The notes beneath the pieces were generated by a model that made no database searches, was not told the DNA's origin, and worked only from the letters and a program-made list of their open reading frames with translations. A DNA stretch of 64,000 nucleotides. Source: Flavobacterium litorale (lineage in GTDB: Bacteria > Bacteroidota > Bacteroidia > Flavobacteriales > Flavobacteriaceae). The stretch spans positions 1,596,001 through 1,660,000 of the forward strand of contig NZ_CP080429.1 in NCBI RefSeq assembly GCF_019613795.1, written 5' to 3'. The translations under genes and the position numbers were made by a program. Of this stretch, positions 36,161 through 44,852 are shown piece by piece; the stretch's first letter is position 1; the number at the start of each line of letters is the position of its first letter.

Positions 36161-36979
36161 TTATCTCGATTTTTTAGCAGCTATCATCATGTGCGGGCTA
36201 AGTGCTAAAGTATCTTCGTTACTCTCCGTGGCTTGTATTAATTTGAGTAATTGTTCTTTCTTTTTGGGGATGAACCAATTCTCAAAAAAGTTTTTATCCA
36301 ACCAAGCTAAACCTTCTACCGCTAAATGCGCCGTAACGGTTAAATTAGCACTCTCAAACTCTTTCCTAAAGTCTTTCGGACGATGAAAATAGGCGTTACA
36401 AAGCATACCAGGGAATGCTTCGGGCGGAAAATGGTATCCTGTAGCAAGTTCCTCTTGACACATAGCAAATACGGCAGGTTCATGAAACATTCCGCTACTA
36501 AGTGCAGCTACTGTTGATGCGGTGTACGATATAGCAAAACCCAACACAATACCACCATCTTTTAGGACTCTTTTCGCCTCTTGTAATACTTGTAACCGCG
36601 CTACTTCTTCCTGTAAATGGTATAATGGTCCGTGCAGTATTACTACATCAACACTATTATCGCTAAACGGTAGCGTAGAAGCTTCTCCAGCAATAACCGT
36701 AAATTTATTGGCATTGTTTTTTGCCCTTTGTTTGGCAAGTGCAATGTGTTTGGGTACGGGCTCTATCAATGTAACATTATGCCCCATGTTGCTTAGCCAT
36801 GCAGCATAATGCCCCGTGCCACCACCTACATCGGCAATAATGGCTTTTTGTTTTGGTATAAACCGATTAATCAATTCTTTGTTGCGTTCAAACTCAAGGG
36901 GTCCTAAACCCGTTTGTAATCGTAAGTCTTCGCTACTTTGGGTGTAAAAATCTTTTATTTCAGTAGCTATAGTATTCAT
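36161..36979 (-). CDS. Class I SAM-dependent methyltransferase
   Basis: 272 residues. Methyltransf_11-like domain with motif I ADVGGGTGHYAAWL (~48-62), an acidic residue after strand 2 (LIEP), and DVVILHGPLYHL. Substrate unknown, probably a small molecule. Standalone gene. Confidence 0.85.
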   Translation of the reverse strand: MNTIATEIKDFYTQSSEDLRLQTGLGPLEFERNKELINRFIPKQKAIIADVGGGTGHYAAWLSNMGHNVTLIEPVPKHIALAKQRAKNNANKFTVIAGEASTLPFSDNSVDVVILHGPLYHLQEEVARLQVLQEAKRVLKDGGIVLGFAISYTASTVAALSSGMFHEPAVFAMCQEELATGYHFPPEAFPGMLCNAYFHRPKDFRKEFESANLTVTAHLAVEGLAWLDKNFFENWFIPKKKEQLLKLIQATESNEDTLALSPHMMIAAKKSR

Positions 36980-37115
36980 ATTGTTTGTATAAAATTAATG
37001 TAAAGTGTTTTAGCCCGCTTATTTATAAGAGGCTTGTGAATAAGCTATTGTAAAGCTTTTTATTGGTGGTATTTTATAAAACAATAATAATAGACCAAAT
37101 ATAGTAATTAGGCAT

Positions 37116-37154
37116 AAAAAAAGCGTAGTATACGGTTAGTATATTACGCTTTTT
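37116..37154 (-). terminator. Terminator of the tRNA-Leu transcript
   Basis: A long stem (37118-37133 with 37139-37154) with A and T flanks, 4 bases beyond the 3' end of tRNA-Leu on the minus strand. Confidence 0.75.
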
Positions 37155-37158
37155 AAAG

Positions 37159-37240
37159 TGACCATGACTGGATTCGAACCAGCACACCTTACGGCACCAC
37201 CCCCTCAAGATGGCGTGTCTACCAATTCCACCACATGGCC
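37159..37240 (-). tRNA. tRNA-Leu (GAG)
   Basis: 82 bases with a long variable arm. The acceptor GGCCATG pairs with CATGGTC. Anticodon stem CCATC/GGTGG with loop TTGAGGG, giving GAG. T-loop TTCGAAT. CCA is not encoded. Confidence 0.93.
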
Positions 37241-37255
37241 TAAACGGTAGTAAAT

Positions 37256-37290
37256 AAAAAAAGTTAAGCTATCGTTACGCTTAACTTTTT
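37256..37290 (-). terminator. Hairpin between tRNA-Lys and tRNA-Leu
   Basis: AAAAAGTTAAGC pairs with GCTTAACTTTTT. It could terminate or be a processing signal between the tRNAs. Confidence 0.65.
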
Positions 37291-37292
37291 AG

Positions 37293-37365
37293 TGACCCGA
37301 CTGGGGCTCGAACCCAGGACCCCATCATTAAAAGTGATGTGCTCTACCAACTGAGCTATCGAGTC
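37293..37365 (-). tRNA. tRNA-Lys (UUU), copy 2
   Basis: A 73-base cloverleaf. Acceptor GACTCGA/TCGGGTC, anticodon stem CATCA/TGATG with loop CTTTTAA, giving TTT. Identical to the copy at 37395. Confidence 0.95.
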
Positions 37366-37394
37366 GTTGCATTAGGAAATATAAGGTCTTTTAG

Positions 37395-37467
37395 TGACCC
37401 GACTGGGGCTCGAACCCAGGACCCCATCATTAAAAGTGATGTGCTCTACCAACTGAGCTATCGAGTC
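37395..37467 (-). tRNA. tRNA-Lys (UUU), copy 1
   Basis: 73 bases, identical over its whole length to the following copy. It is the first tRNA of the minus-strand cluster Lys-Lys-Leu. Confidence 0.95.
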
Positions 37468-37493
37468 ATTATATCATTCCCTGAATGCGGGTG

Positions 37494-37525
37494 CAAATAT
37501 ACGGATGTATTATTAATTATTCAAA
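37494..37525 (-). promoter_or_regulatory. Promoter of the tRNA-Lys/Leu cluster
   Basis: On the minus strand: TTTG, 20 bases, TATATTTG, then CACCCGC. The same post -7 sequence occurs at rRNA promoters P1 and P3. The first tRNA-Lys starts 27 bases downstream. Confidence 0.7.
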
Positions 37526-37597
37526 GCCATTTTGTTATAAATTTGAGTTTTTTTTGCCTAAAATTGTTTAAGAACTTAGTATATAAGGGCTTATTAT

Positions 37598-38113
37598 ATG
37601 AAAAAAATTATTTTGTGTGGATATATGGCTTCTGGCAAAACCACAATAGCACGTTTACTTGCTCAGGCTTCGGGAATTACCTCTTTTGATCTTGATGCTA
37701 TTATTGAAGAACAGACTGGAAAAACGATAGCCACGATTTTTGAAGAAGAGGGCGAAATACAGTTTAGGAAGAAAGAGCACCTTGCATTAAAAGAAATTGT
37801 AAACAATAACGAAGCCTTTATTTTGAGTTTAGGTGGTGGTACGCCTTGTTATGCTAATAATCATGAATTTTTACAACGCGATGATGTACTATCAATATAT
37901 TTAAAAACCTCTGTACCAGAAATTGTAAACCGTATTGAGTTGCAAGGCAGTAACCGCCCCATGTTAAACGGCATGAAAGGGGAGGAGCTAACCGAGTTTG
38001 TAGCCAAGCATTTGTTTGACCGTAGTTATTACTATATGCAGGCAAAACACAGGGTAACTACAGATGGTAAAACATCCGAGAATATTGTAAACGAAATAAT
38101 GAGTTTGTTTTAG
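37598..38113 (+). CDS. aroK: Shikimate kinase
   Basis: 171 residues. P-loop GYMASGKTT (8-16), substrate Asp in FDLDAIIEE, LSLGGGTPC, and the lid region around NRPMLNG. It phosphorylates shikimate at C3 in aromatic amino acid synthesis. It overlaps the convergent phosphoribosyltransferase gene by 4 bases. Confidence 0.92.
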   Translation: MKKIILCGYMASGKTTIARLLAQASGITSFDLDAIIEEQTGKTIATIFEEEGEIQFRKKEHLALKEIVNNNEAFILSLGGGTPCYANNHEFLQRDDVLSIYLKTSVPEIVNRIELQGSNRPMLNGMKGEELTEFVAKHLFDRSYYYMQAKHRVTTDGKTSENIVNEIMSLF

Positions 38114-38604
38114 CTTAGGCAAGCGTAGGCATCATCATTAGTAAAAGTTACCTGTATATGCTCTTGCAACGATGTAGAGAGCGAAAGCCCTTTAAAATCG
38201 GCCTTTACAGGGTATTTTTTATGGTTTCGGTCTACCAAAACCGCAGTTTTAAACTTTTTTAGGGGTACATCCAAAAAGTGTTTTACCCCATATATTAATG
38301 TAGTACCTGAGTTTAAAACATCGTCTACAAGTACCAAAGCTTTATTGGTGTACTCTGATGCGGGTAAGGATGTTTGTATTGCCTCTAGCGGTTGCTGTTT
38401 ATTTATTTTTACTTCACACAAAATAACCTTTAAATCGGATATTTTCTCTAGGGTTGCTGCCAGCTTTTGTGCAAAAATATAGCCGTTACTTGCTATACCT
38501 GCCAATACAACCTCGTTTTCGTCAACAAACGTTTCGTATATCTGGTACGCCATGCGCATGGTTTTATGCTCTATTTCTTGCTGTGTAAGGATAACGTGGC
38601 TCAT
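38110..38604 (-). CDS. PyrR-like phosphoribosyltransferase
   Basis: 164 residues. The type I PRTase PRPP loop is VLVDDVLNSGTT (~93-104), with AGIASNGYIFA near the N-terminus and TAVLVDRNHKKYPVKADF downstream, as in PyrR. Known PyrR proteins are uracil phosphoribosyltransferases and pyr mRNA regulators. No pyr gene lies nearby, so regulation is not implied here. Confidence 0.82.
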   Translation of the reverse strand: MSHVILTQQEIEHKTMRMAYQIYETFVDENEVVLAGIASNGYIFAQKLAATLEKISDLKVILCEVKINKQQPLEAIQTSLPASEYTNKALVLVDDVLNSGTTLIYGVKHFLDVPLKKFKTAVLVDRNHKKYPVKADFKGLSLSTSLQEHIQVTFTNDDAYACLS

Positions 38605-38616
38605 TGTGTACTGGGG

Positions 38617-39201
38617 TTATTTTTTCTCAAAGATAAAAAAGAGTTCTTTACCTTCTCGGGGTTTAATAGAGTTATGAGCTGTTTCTAATGTATGTATCGT
38701 AAATAAATCGCCGAAAGACTTTTTATACTCTTCACTATCTCCCCCAAATGGCGGTCCTTGCTCCGTAAGCGGAAACTGGAACAGTAACCCCGCCAGTTTG
38801 CCTTTAGGGGCTAATAGGCTATGCATTTTTTTAATATACTTTTCCCGTAATGATGGGTCGAGTGCACAAAAGAAAGTTTGCTCTATAATAAGATCGTAGG
38901 TTGCATCGTGCTTAAAAAAATCATCATAAATTAAACGGCTACTATCCAATTCAGGCAATCGTTCCCTAATATTCTCTAAGGGGGTTGGGGCAATATCCAA
39001 CACGTGGCTATTGGTAAACCCTTGTGTTACCAAGTATTCAAATTCATGCCCATTACCTGCGCCAGGGACTAATATCCGTAACGATTTATCGGTAATTTGG
39101 TCAATATACTCTTTTAATGGTGTTGTAATTGTGCCTATGTCCCAAGGCGAGGAATCGTTTTGGTAACGGTTTTCCCAGTAATTTTTATCAAATGTTGTCA
39201 T
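38617..39201 (-). CDS. TPMT-family methyltransferase
   Basis: 194 residues from the ATG at 39201. A TTG two codons upstream is less likely. Thiopurine methyltransferase-type features: W..RYQ..SSPWDIG, motif I LVPGAGNGHEFEYL, EQTFFCALDP, and LLFQFPLTEQGPPFGG. It probably methylates a small thiol, thiocyanate or halide. The real substrate is unknown. Its start overlaps the S4-domain gene by 14 bases. Confidence 0.85.
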   Translation of the reverse strand: MTTFDKNYWENRYQNDSSPWDIGTITTPLKEYIDQITDKSLRILVPGAGNGHEFEYLVTQGFTNSHVLDIAPTPLENIRERLPELDSSRLIYDDFFKHDATYDLIIEQTFFCALDPSLREKYIKKMHSLLAPKGKLAGLLFQFPLTEQGPPFGGDSEEYKKSFGDLFTIHTLETAHNSIKPREGKELFFIFEKK

Positions 39202-39580
39202 CTTCAAAATCTAAAGTATCATCAGTATAATCTTCAATGTCCCTGCGGTCTTTTTTAGTAGGTCGGCCACTACCTTTCGCTCTGTAATGCTCCTTGGCTA
39301 ATTTTAGCAATGCCAAATGCTCAAAAGCTTCTTTAGGCGTTTCGTCTTTACGGTAAATGTCTACCAATTTAGCCCCTACACGATTGGCAGGAATATCCAG
39401 TACACTAAGTTTATAATTAATTTGGTCGCGTCGTAATGTTATAACGTCAGTAGGGTAAACCTCTCTAGATGGTTTAACTTGCTGCCCGTTTACGGCAACA
39501 TGTCCTTTTTTGCATGCCTCCGTAGCTATATTGCGTGTTTTGTAGTAGCGCACACACCATAAATATTTGTCAATCCTCAT
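39188..39580 (-). CDS. S4-domain RNA-binding protein, Hsp15-like
   Basis: 130 residues. The N-terminal S4 domain (1-~60, MRIDKYLWCVRYYKTRNIATEACKKGHVAVNG) is as in HslR/Hsp15, which binds 50S subunits with stalled nascent chains. A basic then acidic C-terminus (KGSGRPTKKDRRD, DDTLDFEDD) follows. Co-transcribed with the TPMT-like gene. Confidence 0.85.
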   Translation of the reverse strand: MRIDKYLWCVRYYKTRNIATEACKKGHVAVNGQQVKPSREVYPTDVITLRRDQINYKLSVLDIPANRVGAKLVDIYRKDETPKEAFEHLALLKLAKEHYRAKGSGRPTKKDRRDIEDYTDDTLDFEDDNI

Positions 39581-39660
39581 ACTAAATCCTAAAAATCGTT
39601 GTTATAGCTGTACAAAAATAAAGTAAAATTGTATCTTGCGCCATTAAAATAAAAATAAAA

Positions 39661-40551
39661 ATGAAGAGATTTTTTAAGGTTTTTAGCCTACTTGCATTTG
39701 TTGCATTTTTTGCTGCCTGTAATAAAGATGATGGGTCGTCTGTAGAGCCACCAAGAGATTATGCAGAGCAGTATGCAGTAGAGAAAGTAGACATTGAAAA
39801 TTACCTGAAAGAGCATTATATAGCCAGTGTTGATGAAGATTTTAATGTAACGATAGAAGAAATTCCAGATGGCGGCGATCAGGTTTCTATTTGGGACCAA
39901 ACGGAATATGAATTATTAGCTAAAGATGTTAACCTTGCAGGCGTAAATTTTGAGTTGTATTATTTGGTTTTACGACAGGGGGTTAATGAGCAGCCTACAA
40001 GAGCCGATAGGGTTCGTGTAGCTTACAGAGGTTTTAGATTGGATGGAACACAGTTTGATTCTGATCCGTTTCCGCAAGATAATATTTCTCTTATAACTTA
40101 TGTTAATGGATGGCACGAAATTATCCCATTGTTTAAAACAGGGGTGTATATAGATGAACCTGATAGTCCAAACCCTGCTGAGTTTGAAGATTATGGTGCT
40201 GGCATAATGTTTTTACCGTCGGCTTACGGGTATTATAATAATGTTCGTACAGGTATACCTGCCTACAATCCGCTTGTATTTAGCTTTAAATTATATGATT
40301 TACAATTTGTTGATAGCGATGGCGATGGCATCCTAAGTAAGTATGAAACCGATAACGGTATTGATATTCGTGATTTTGATAGCGATGGCGATGGTGCGCC
40401 TGACTACTTGGATATTGATGATGATAATGACGGCTACTCTACCCGTTTAGAGATAACAATACCTGATACGGATGAGGTTTACGACTTTGAAGATATACCT
40501 ACTTGCGATGGTGGTACGGTTAAAAAACATTTAGATGCTTCCTGTTTTTAA
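39661..40551 (+). CDS. FKBP-type peptidyl-prolyl isomerase lipoprotein with Ca-binding repeats
   Basis: 296 residues. Lipobox FAAC (Cys20) followed by KDD. An N-terminal linker is followed by an FKBP-like domain (~95-222): VRVAYRGFRLDGTQFDS, HEIIPLF, AGIMFLPSAYGYY and NPLVFSFKLYDL. The C-terminus (~220-262) holds three DxDxDG-type calcium-binding repeats of thrombospondin-3 character (DSDGDG twice, DDDNDG). It resembles flavobacterial gliding-associated FKBP lipoproteins, with an extra Ca-binding tail. Probably envelope-located protein folding. Confidence 0.85.
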   Translation: MKRFFKVFSLLAFVAFFAACNKDDGSSVEPPRDYAEQYAVEKVDIENYLKEHYIASVDEDFNVTIEEIPDGGDQVSIWDQTEYELLAKDVNLAGVNFELYYLVLRQGVNEQPTRADRVRVAYRGFRLDGTQFDSDPFPQDNISLITYVNGWHEIIPLFKTGVYIDEPDSPNPAEFEDYGAGIMFLPSAYGYYNNVRTGIPAYNPLVFSFKLYDLQFVDSDGDGILSKYETDNGIDIRDFDSDGDGAPDYLDIDDDNDGYSTRLEITIPDTDEVYDFEDIPTCDGGTVKKHLDASCF

Positions 40552-40573
40552 GGAGAATATACTACCATAAAAT

Positions 40574-40606
40574 AAAAAAGCCTGTTCAATTTGAACAGGC
40601 TTTTTT
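40574..40606. terminator. Bidirectional rho-independent terminator
   Basis: AAAAAAGCCTGTTC pairs perfectly with GAACAGGCTTTTTT around a 5-base loop, between convergent genes. Confidence 0.92.
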
Positions 40607-40608
40607 AT

Positions 40609-41532
40609 TTAGTCATTAGATAAAAAATTGCTAATAGTATCAATGATTTTTGATAAGTTATCCTTATAGCTTTCAATGACAGTAAAATGCTTCTCAGTAA
40701 CATTCTCCATATCTATATAAGCAGCATTTACTTGATTTGCAATACCATTTACTTCTATAGCATCGCTATCTTCAGGGATATATTTTGCTGTAATTTGAAG
40801 TAATGGTATAACGAACATTTGAACTAAAAGACCTCTATCTTTTAGTCCGTTATCATCTATAATATTACTGTTTCTATGTGTGTCATTAATAAGGTTGGAG
40901 TATTCAGGCATAAATAAATCATTTTCATTAAATGTCCACTTTTTTATGCCTTCATGAATTGATATTTCTATGGCTCGTTTGTTACATAACGTATAATGTT
41001 TTGTGTACATAATTTCTCTGTATTTATAGAATTTAGATTCGTGAAAATTATATTTCTCAATGTATGTTCTGAATTCACTCCTTAATGATTCTCTAAAATC
41101 ATAGAGAGTATAAAGGTTTGATAATAGATTGTTAATCTTTTTTATTTTTTCATCATCATTTATTCCATATTTCCTATAAATACTTTTGATGTCAATAAAC
41201 TGTAAAAAATCTACATTCACATTTTGGTAAAAGATAAGTTTAAAATCCTTCTCTCTTATATATGTTTCTATTTCATTTAGCTGTCCACCACATGCATCTT
41301 TAAGACTTGAAAGGCTATTTTTGAAGAGTTTTAGTTCAATTTCTAAAATTTGGTTGTTATCTCTTTCAGAGTCAGTCTTTTCTCTTCTATATATATGCTC
41401 TGCGATTTTGAAACCTCCATATATTGCTATTATGTTTATAATAATTGATAAAATTAGAGAAAGCCAATCAAACCAATTTGGGGAAGAAGCTTCGGCAAAT
41501 TGCCCGAATTGAAAGTTAAAAATTGAACCCAT
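40609..41532 (-). CDS. Unrecognised single-span membrane protein
   Basis: 307 residues. One hydrophobic helix (~24-45), then a long charged, mostly helical, AT-rich-coded domain with a predicted coiled-coil start (HIYRREKTDSERDNNQ), cysteines at C80 and around YTLCNKRA, and no family that I recognise. The predicted topology is a short external N-terminus and a large cytoplasmic domain. It sits alone between two terminators among conserved housekeeping genes and has a visibly more AT-rich coding sequence, so it may be acquired. Confidence 0.65.
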   Translation of the reverse strand: MGSIFNFQFGQFAEASSPNWFDWLSLILSIIINIIAIYGGFKIAEHIYRREKTDSERDNNQILEIELKLFKNSLSSLKDACGGQLNEIETYIREKDFKLIFYQNVNVDFLQFIDIKSIYRKYGINDDEKIKKINNLLSNLYTLYDFRESLRSEFRTYIEKYNFHESKFYKYREIMYTKHYTLCNKRAIEISIHEGIKKWTFNENDLFMPEYSNLINDTHRNSNIIDDNGLKDRGLLVQMFVIPLLQITAKYIPEDSDAIEVNGIANQVNAAYIDMENVTEKHFTVIESYKDNLSKIIDTISNFLSND

Positions 41533-41560
41533 ATCTATAGTAAATTTTAGTGGAACAATA

Positions 41561-41590
41561 AAAAAATCCCAACCTTTCGATTGGGATTTT
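41561..41590 (-). terminator. Terminator of the transketolase genes
   Basis: AAAATCCCAA/TTGGGATTTT stem with an 8-base loop, 20 bases after the transketolase C-subunit stop on the minus strand. Confidence 0.88.
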
Positions 41591-41610
41591 AAATATAGTA
41601 AATAAAACGA

Positions 41611-42564
41611 TTACTTTCTTTTTATCACTTTTTCGGCAGCAGCTATTATAGCATCGCTGTTCAATTTGTATTTTTCCATTAGTTGTGCAGGTGTTCCACT
41701 TTCGCCAAAACTATCTTGTACGGCAACAAATTCTTGCGGTGTGGGGTTGTTAGTAGCCAGTGTACGTGCTACACTTTCGCCAAGCCCACCTAGTATATTG
41801 TGTTCTTCGGCAGTAACAATACATCCTGTTTTAGCCACTGATTTTAGTACGATTTCCTCATCTAGTGGTTTAATAGTATGTATGTTAATTACTTCGGCAG
41901 TTATACCTTTAGCCTCTAAAGCTTCGGCAGCTATAAGCGCCTCCCATACTAAATGCCCTGTGGCTACTATAGTAACATCGTTACCCTCGTTAAGTAATAT
42001 ACCTTTACCAATTTCAAAAGTACCATTCTCTGGTGTAAAGTTGGCTACCGACGGACGACCAAAACGTAGGTAAACAGGACCATCATGTTCTGCTATTGCA
42101 ATAGTGGCTGCTTTGGTTTGGTTGTAATCGCAGGTATTAATAACCGTCATGCTGGGTAGCATTTTCATCAAACCAATATCTTCTAATATTTGGTGTGTAG
42201 CACCGTCCTCGCCAAGTGTTAACCCTGCATGCGATGCACATATTTTTACGTTTTTACCACTATACGCAACCGATTGACGAATCTGGTCGTAAACCCTACC
42301 TGTAGAGAAGTTGGCAAAAGTACCAGTAAACGGTATTTTGCCACCTATAGTCATACCCGCAGCCATACCTATCATGTTCGCTTCGGCAATACCTACTTGG
42401 AAGAAACGCTCAGGGTGATTCTTTTTAAAATCGTCCATTTTAAGCGACCCGATAAGGTCGGCGCAAAGTGCTACTACATTTTCGTTGGTTTGCCCCAGCT
42501 CGGTTAAACCTGCTCCAAAACCAGAGCGTGTATCTTTATTTCCTGTATTTGTATATTTTTTCAT
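41611..42564 (-). CDS. Transketolase, C-terminal (pyrimidine-binding) subunit
   Basis: 317 residues. Pyr domain with GIAEANMIGMAAGM, FANFSTGR.YDQIRQSVAYS, HAGLTLGEDGATHQ, then the transketolase C domain. The N-terminal thiamine diphosphate-binding half is the separate upstream gene, 76 bases away. Together they form a heteromeric transketolase that moves two-carbon units in the pentose phosphate pathway. Confidence 0.93.
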   Translation of the reverse strand: MKKYTNTGNKDTRSGFGAGLTELGQTNENVVALCADLIGSLKMDDFKKNHPERFFQVGIAEANMIGMAAGMTIGGKIPFTGTFANFSTGRVYDQIRQSVAYSGKNVKICASHAGLTLGEDGATHQILEDIGLMKMLPSMTVINTCDYNQTKAATIAIAEHDGPVYLRFGRPSVANFTPENGTFEIGKGILLNEGNDVTIVATGHLVWEALIAAEALEAKGITAEVINIHTIKPLDEEIVLKSVAKTGCIVTAEEHNILGGLGESVARTLATNNPTPQEFVAVQDSFGESGTPAQLMEKYKLNSDAIIAAAEKVIKRK

Positions 42565-42640
42565 TTTTTTAAAGAATTGAGATTTTAGTAGCTAGAATTT
42601 ACAGAAATCTAATATCAAATCCAGCCTCTATTATCACTAT

Positions 42641-43489
42641 TTAATAATCGCCTAAAGTTTCTGCATTTTGTGCCAATGCTTTTTCAAGCTGCTCATCGTT
42701 AGGTGCTTTACCGTGCCATGCATGGGTATGCATCATAAAATCAACACCGTTACCCATTTCAGTATGTAGTAGTATACAAACAGGCTTTCCTTTTCCAGTT
42801 TTTGCTTTAGCCTCAGTTAGTCCAGCAATAATGGCATCCATGTTATTGCCCTCCTTAATTTCCAGTACATCCCAATCAAAAGCCTCAAATTTTGCTTTAA
42901 GGCTTCCCATGTTTAAAACCTCGTCTGTAGGACCATCAATTTGCTTCCCGTTAAGGTCTATAGTGGCAATTAAGTTATCTACTTTATAAGCCGATGCATA
43001 CATAATGGCTTCCCAGTTTTGACCTTCCTGTAATTCGCCATCACCATGTAGGCTATAAACAAGATGACTATCGTTATTTAGTTTTTTGGTTTGTGCTGTA
43101 CCTATTGCCACGCTCATGCCTTGCCCAAGCGAGCCCGATGCTACGCGTATACCTGGTAATCCCTCGTGTGTAGTAGGGTGCCCTTGTAGTCTTGAGTCAA
43201 GCAATCTAAAAGTAGCGAGCTCCGATACGGGGAAATAACCGCTACGAGCTAACACGCTATAAAATACAGGCGATATGTGCCCATTAGAAAGGAAAAATAC
43301 ATCTTCATTTATGCCATCCATATCAAAACCTTCCTTGCGCTGCATTATGTTTTGGTAGAGCGCTACCATAAATTCGGTACAGCCTAATGAGCCACCTGGG
43401 TGACCTGAATTTACGGCATGCACCATACGAAGGATATCCCTTCTTACCTGAGTAGTTAAATCGTTAAGTTGTTGTGTATTAGGTTTCAT
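42641..43489 (-). CDS. Transketolase, N-terminal (ThDP-binding) subunit
   Basis: 282 residues. It contains HAVNSGHPGGSLGCTEF, SNGHISPVFY, SGSLGQGMSVAIG and the ThDP motif GDGELQEGQNWEAIMYASAYKVDNLIATIDLN. It is only the PP domain, split from its partner as in many Bacteroidota. First gene of the pair. Confidence 0.93.
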   Translation of the reverse strand: MKPNTQQLNDLTTQVRRDILRMVHAVNSGHPGGSLGCTEFMVALYQNIMQRKEGFDMDGINEDVFFLSNGHISPVFYSVLARSGYFPVSELATFRLLDSRLQGHPTTHEGLPGIRVASGSLGQGMSVAIGTAQTKKLNNDSHLVYSLHGDGELQEGQNWEAIMYASAYKVDNLIATIDLNGKQIDGPTDEVLNMGSLKAKFEAFDWDVLEIKEGNNMDAIIAGLTEAKAKTGKGKPVCILLHTEMGNGVDFMMHTHAWHGKAPNDEQLEKALAQNAETLGDY

Positions 43490-43607
43490 TTGTAGAAATT
43501 AGTTAAACAGTTGCAAAAGTACTCCTAAATTTTATGTGTGGCAAAATTAATTTGAGCTACCAAGGCGATGCACTTAGTTAAATAATTACGAAAAAATCAA
43601 TTGTACT

Positions 43608-44321
43608 TTATTGCAGATTATTTAGCTGCTTTCTGAGTTGTATAATAGATAGTACGTGTACAAATATTGCTGAAGGCATAAAAAATGTAGGGAGGAGTAA
43701 GAATGGAAACTGATTGAATTCTCGTAAAATAAATTTTGTAGATGTACCCCATACAGATGGCGCATAAAAGGATGTAATAAATATAAATGCTGCAAACAAC
43801 ACAATGGCAATACCTACTATATTCCAAGCAATCAATAGTTTTTTAGATGCATTTTTTTGCATAGCGTATAACCCTATAAACAGTGCCGAAATACCAAGTA
43901 AAACATCGTAGTTGTAGCCATGAAAAGTAGCTTGTACGGGTAAAATTTCTGCTAAAAAAGTATAATAAAAAAGTACTTCTATTACGGCTCTGAAGCTCTG
44001 ATAGAATATGGGTATGTGTATTGGTAGGTTTTTTAGAATATTACTATTTCGGTTTTTAAATAAGAAGATGACTGTAAACAGAAATAAAGGAATAATCATG
44101 AATAAAGGTATTCTTGGCGGAAACGATAAATCTTGATAAAAGCCTGTAGTTGTTATTGCATATTGTAAAGTTATCCACCCAGCGAGTATACCAGTAAACC
44201 GTAACAACCTTTGGTACCGTAAAGGGCTACTAACATTAGTTTTTTTAAGTGCCAAATTATAACACCATAGTATAATTAATAAAAGAACGACGAAAAGTAA
44301 AATATAAGCTGTTTTTAGCAT
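43608..44321 (-). CDS. Seven-helix-type membrane protein downstream of MarR
   Basis: 237 residues with about six or seven hydrophobic helices over the full length. The family is not recognised. It starts 4 bases after the MarR-type regulator gene on the same strand, so the two are an operon and it may be the regulated product. Confidence 0.65.
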   Translation of the reverse strand: MLKTAYILLFVVLLLIILWCYNLALKKTNVSSPLRYQRLLRFTGILAGWITLQYAITTTGFYQDLSFPPRIPLFMIIPLFLFTVIFLFKNRNSNILKNLPIHIPIFYQSFRAVIEVLFYYTFLAEILPVQATFHGYNYDVLLGISALFIGLYAMQKNASKKLLIAWNIVGIAIVLFAAFIFITSFYAPSVWGTSTKFILREFNQFPFLLLPTFFMPSAIFVHVLSIIQLRKQLNNLQ

Positions 44322-44325
44322 GGTA

Positions 44326-44754
44326 TTATTGCTTGGTTAATGTTGATAATAGTATATTGAGTGCCTCTTCGCCCTCTGGTTTTATTTTTTCACGAATTTC
44401 ATCCATTGCTTTATTCCACTGCGGAATAACTTTTTCCAGAAACTCGTAGCCCTTTTCGGTTATCTTTAATTTCAAATGCTCATCAGTATACACATAGCTA
44501 CTCTTTACCAAACGGTTTAAATTTCTATTAACAGTCGATTTTTCTAAGTAAAGTACATCAGATACTTTTTTCTGGTTAACCTCTTTATTCTTCATAATTA
44601 CAAACAGCACACTCAACTGGCTACTAGTAATATTAAAATCCTTTAAGTGCTTCCTAAACACATTCCCTATTATTCGGGTGCATCGGTTTATTTTTCCCGA
44701 AATGCATAATGTAGGGTTGCAACTAGCAATATGGGTATAAATAGTTTCTTTCAT
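44326..44754 (-). CDS. MarR-family transcriptional regulator
   Basis: 142 residues from the ATG at 44754. Winged helix-turn-helix with ITSSQLSVLFVIMKNKEVNQKKVSDVLYLEKSTVNRNLNRLVKSSYV. Two cysteines in the N-terminal arm (CNPTLC) and one in NRC could be redox-sensing, but this is not shown. A 14-bp perfect palindrome lies 20 bases upstream over its promoter, which suggests autorepression. Confidence 0.88.
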   Translation of the reverse strand: MKETIYTHIASCNPTLCISGKINRCTRIIGNVFRKHLKDFNITSSQLSVLFVIMKNKEVNQKKVSDVLYLEKSTVNRNLNRLVKSSYVYTDEHLKLKITEKGYEFLEKVIPQWNKAMDEIREKIKPEGEEALNILLSTLTKQ

Positions 44755-44759
44755 CAATA

Positions 44760-44787
44760 CAAATATATAAAAAGTTGTATATACAAC
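44760..44787 (-). promoter_or_regulatory. MarR promoter and candidate operator
   Basis: The minus strand carries TATATTTG (plus coordinates 44760-44767). Immediately upstream is the perfect palindrome GTTGTATATACAAC (44774-44787), which overlaps the -33 zone. This is the size and position expected for a MarR dimer site. It also lies upstream of tgt on the other strand. Confidence 0.55.
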
Positions 44788-44825
44788 CGTTTAAATAAGA
44801 TGCTGAATATAAATTATAAAAGAAT

Positions 44826-44833
44826 TACCTTTG
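44826..44833 (+). promoter_or_regulatory. Candidate -7 element of tgt
   Basis: TACCTTTG, identical to the -7 of rRNA promoter P2, 20 bases before the tgt ATG. The -33 position is weak. Confidence 0.4.
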
Positions 44834-44852
44834 CAGGCTGTAAAAGACACTC

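Noticed and set aside
37293..37467. Identical tandem tRNA-Lys genes considered as an attachment-site duplication of an integrated element
   Set aside because: Both copies are complete, 29 bases apart, with no integrase or cargo between them. This is an ordinary tRNA gene duplication.
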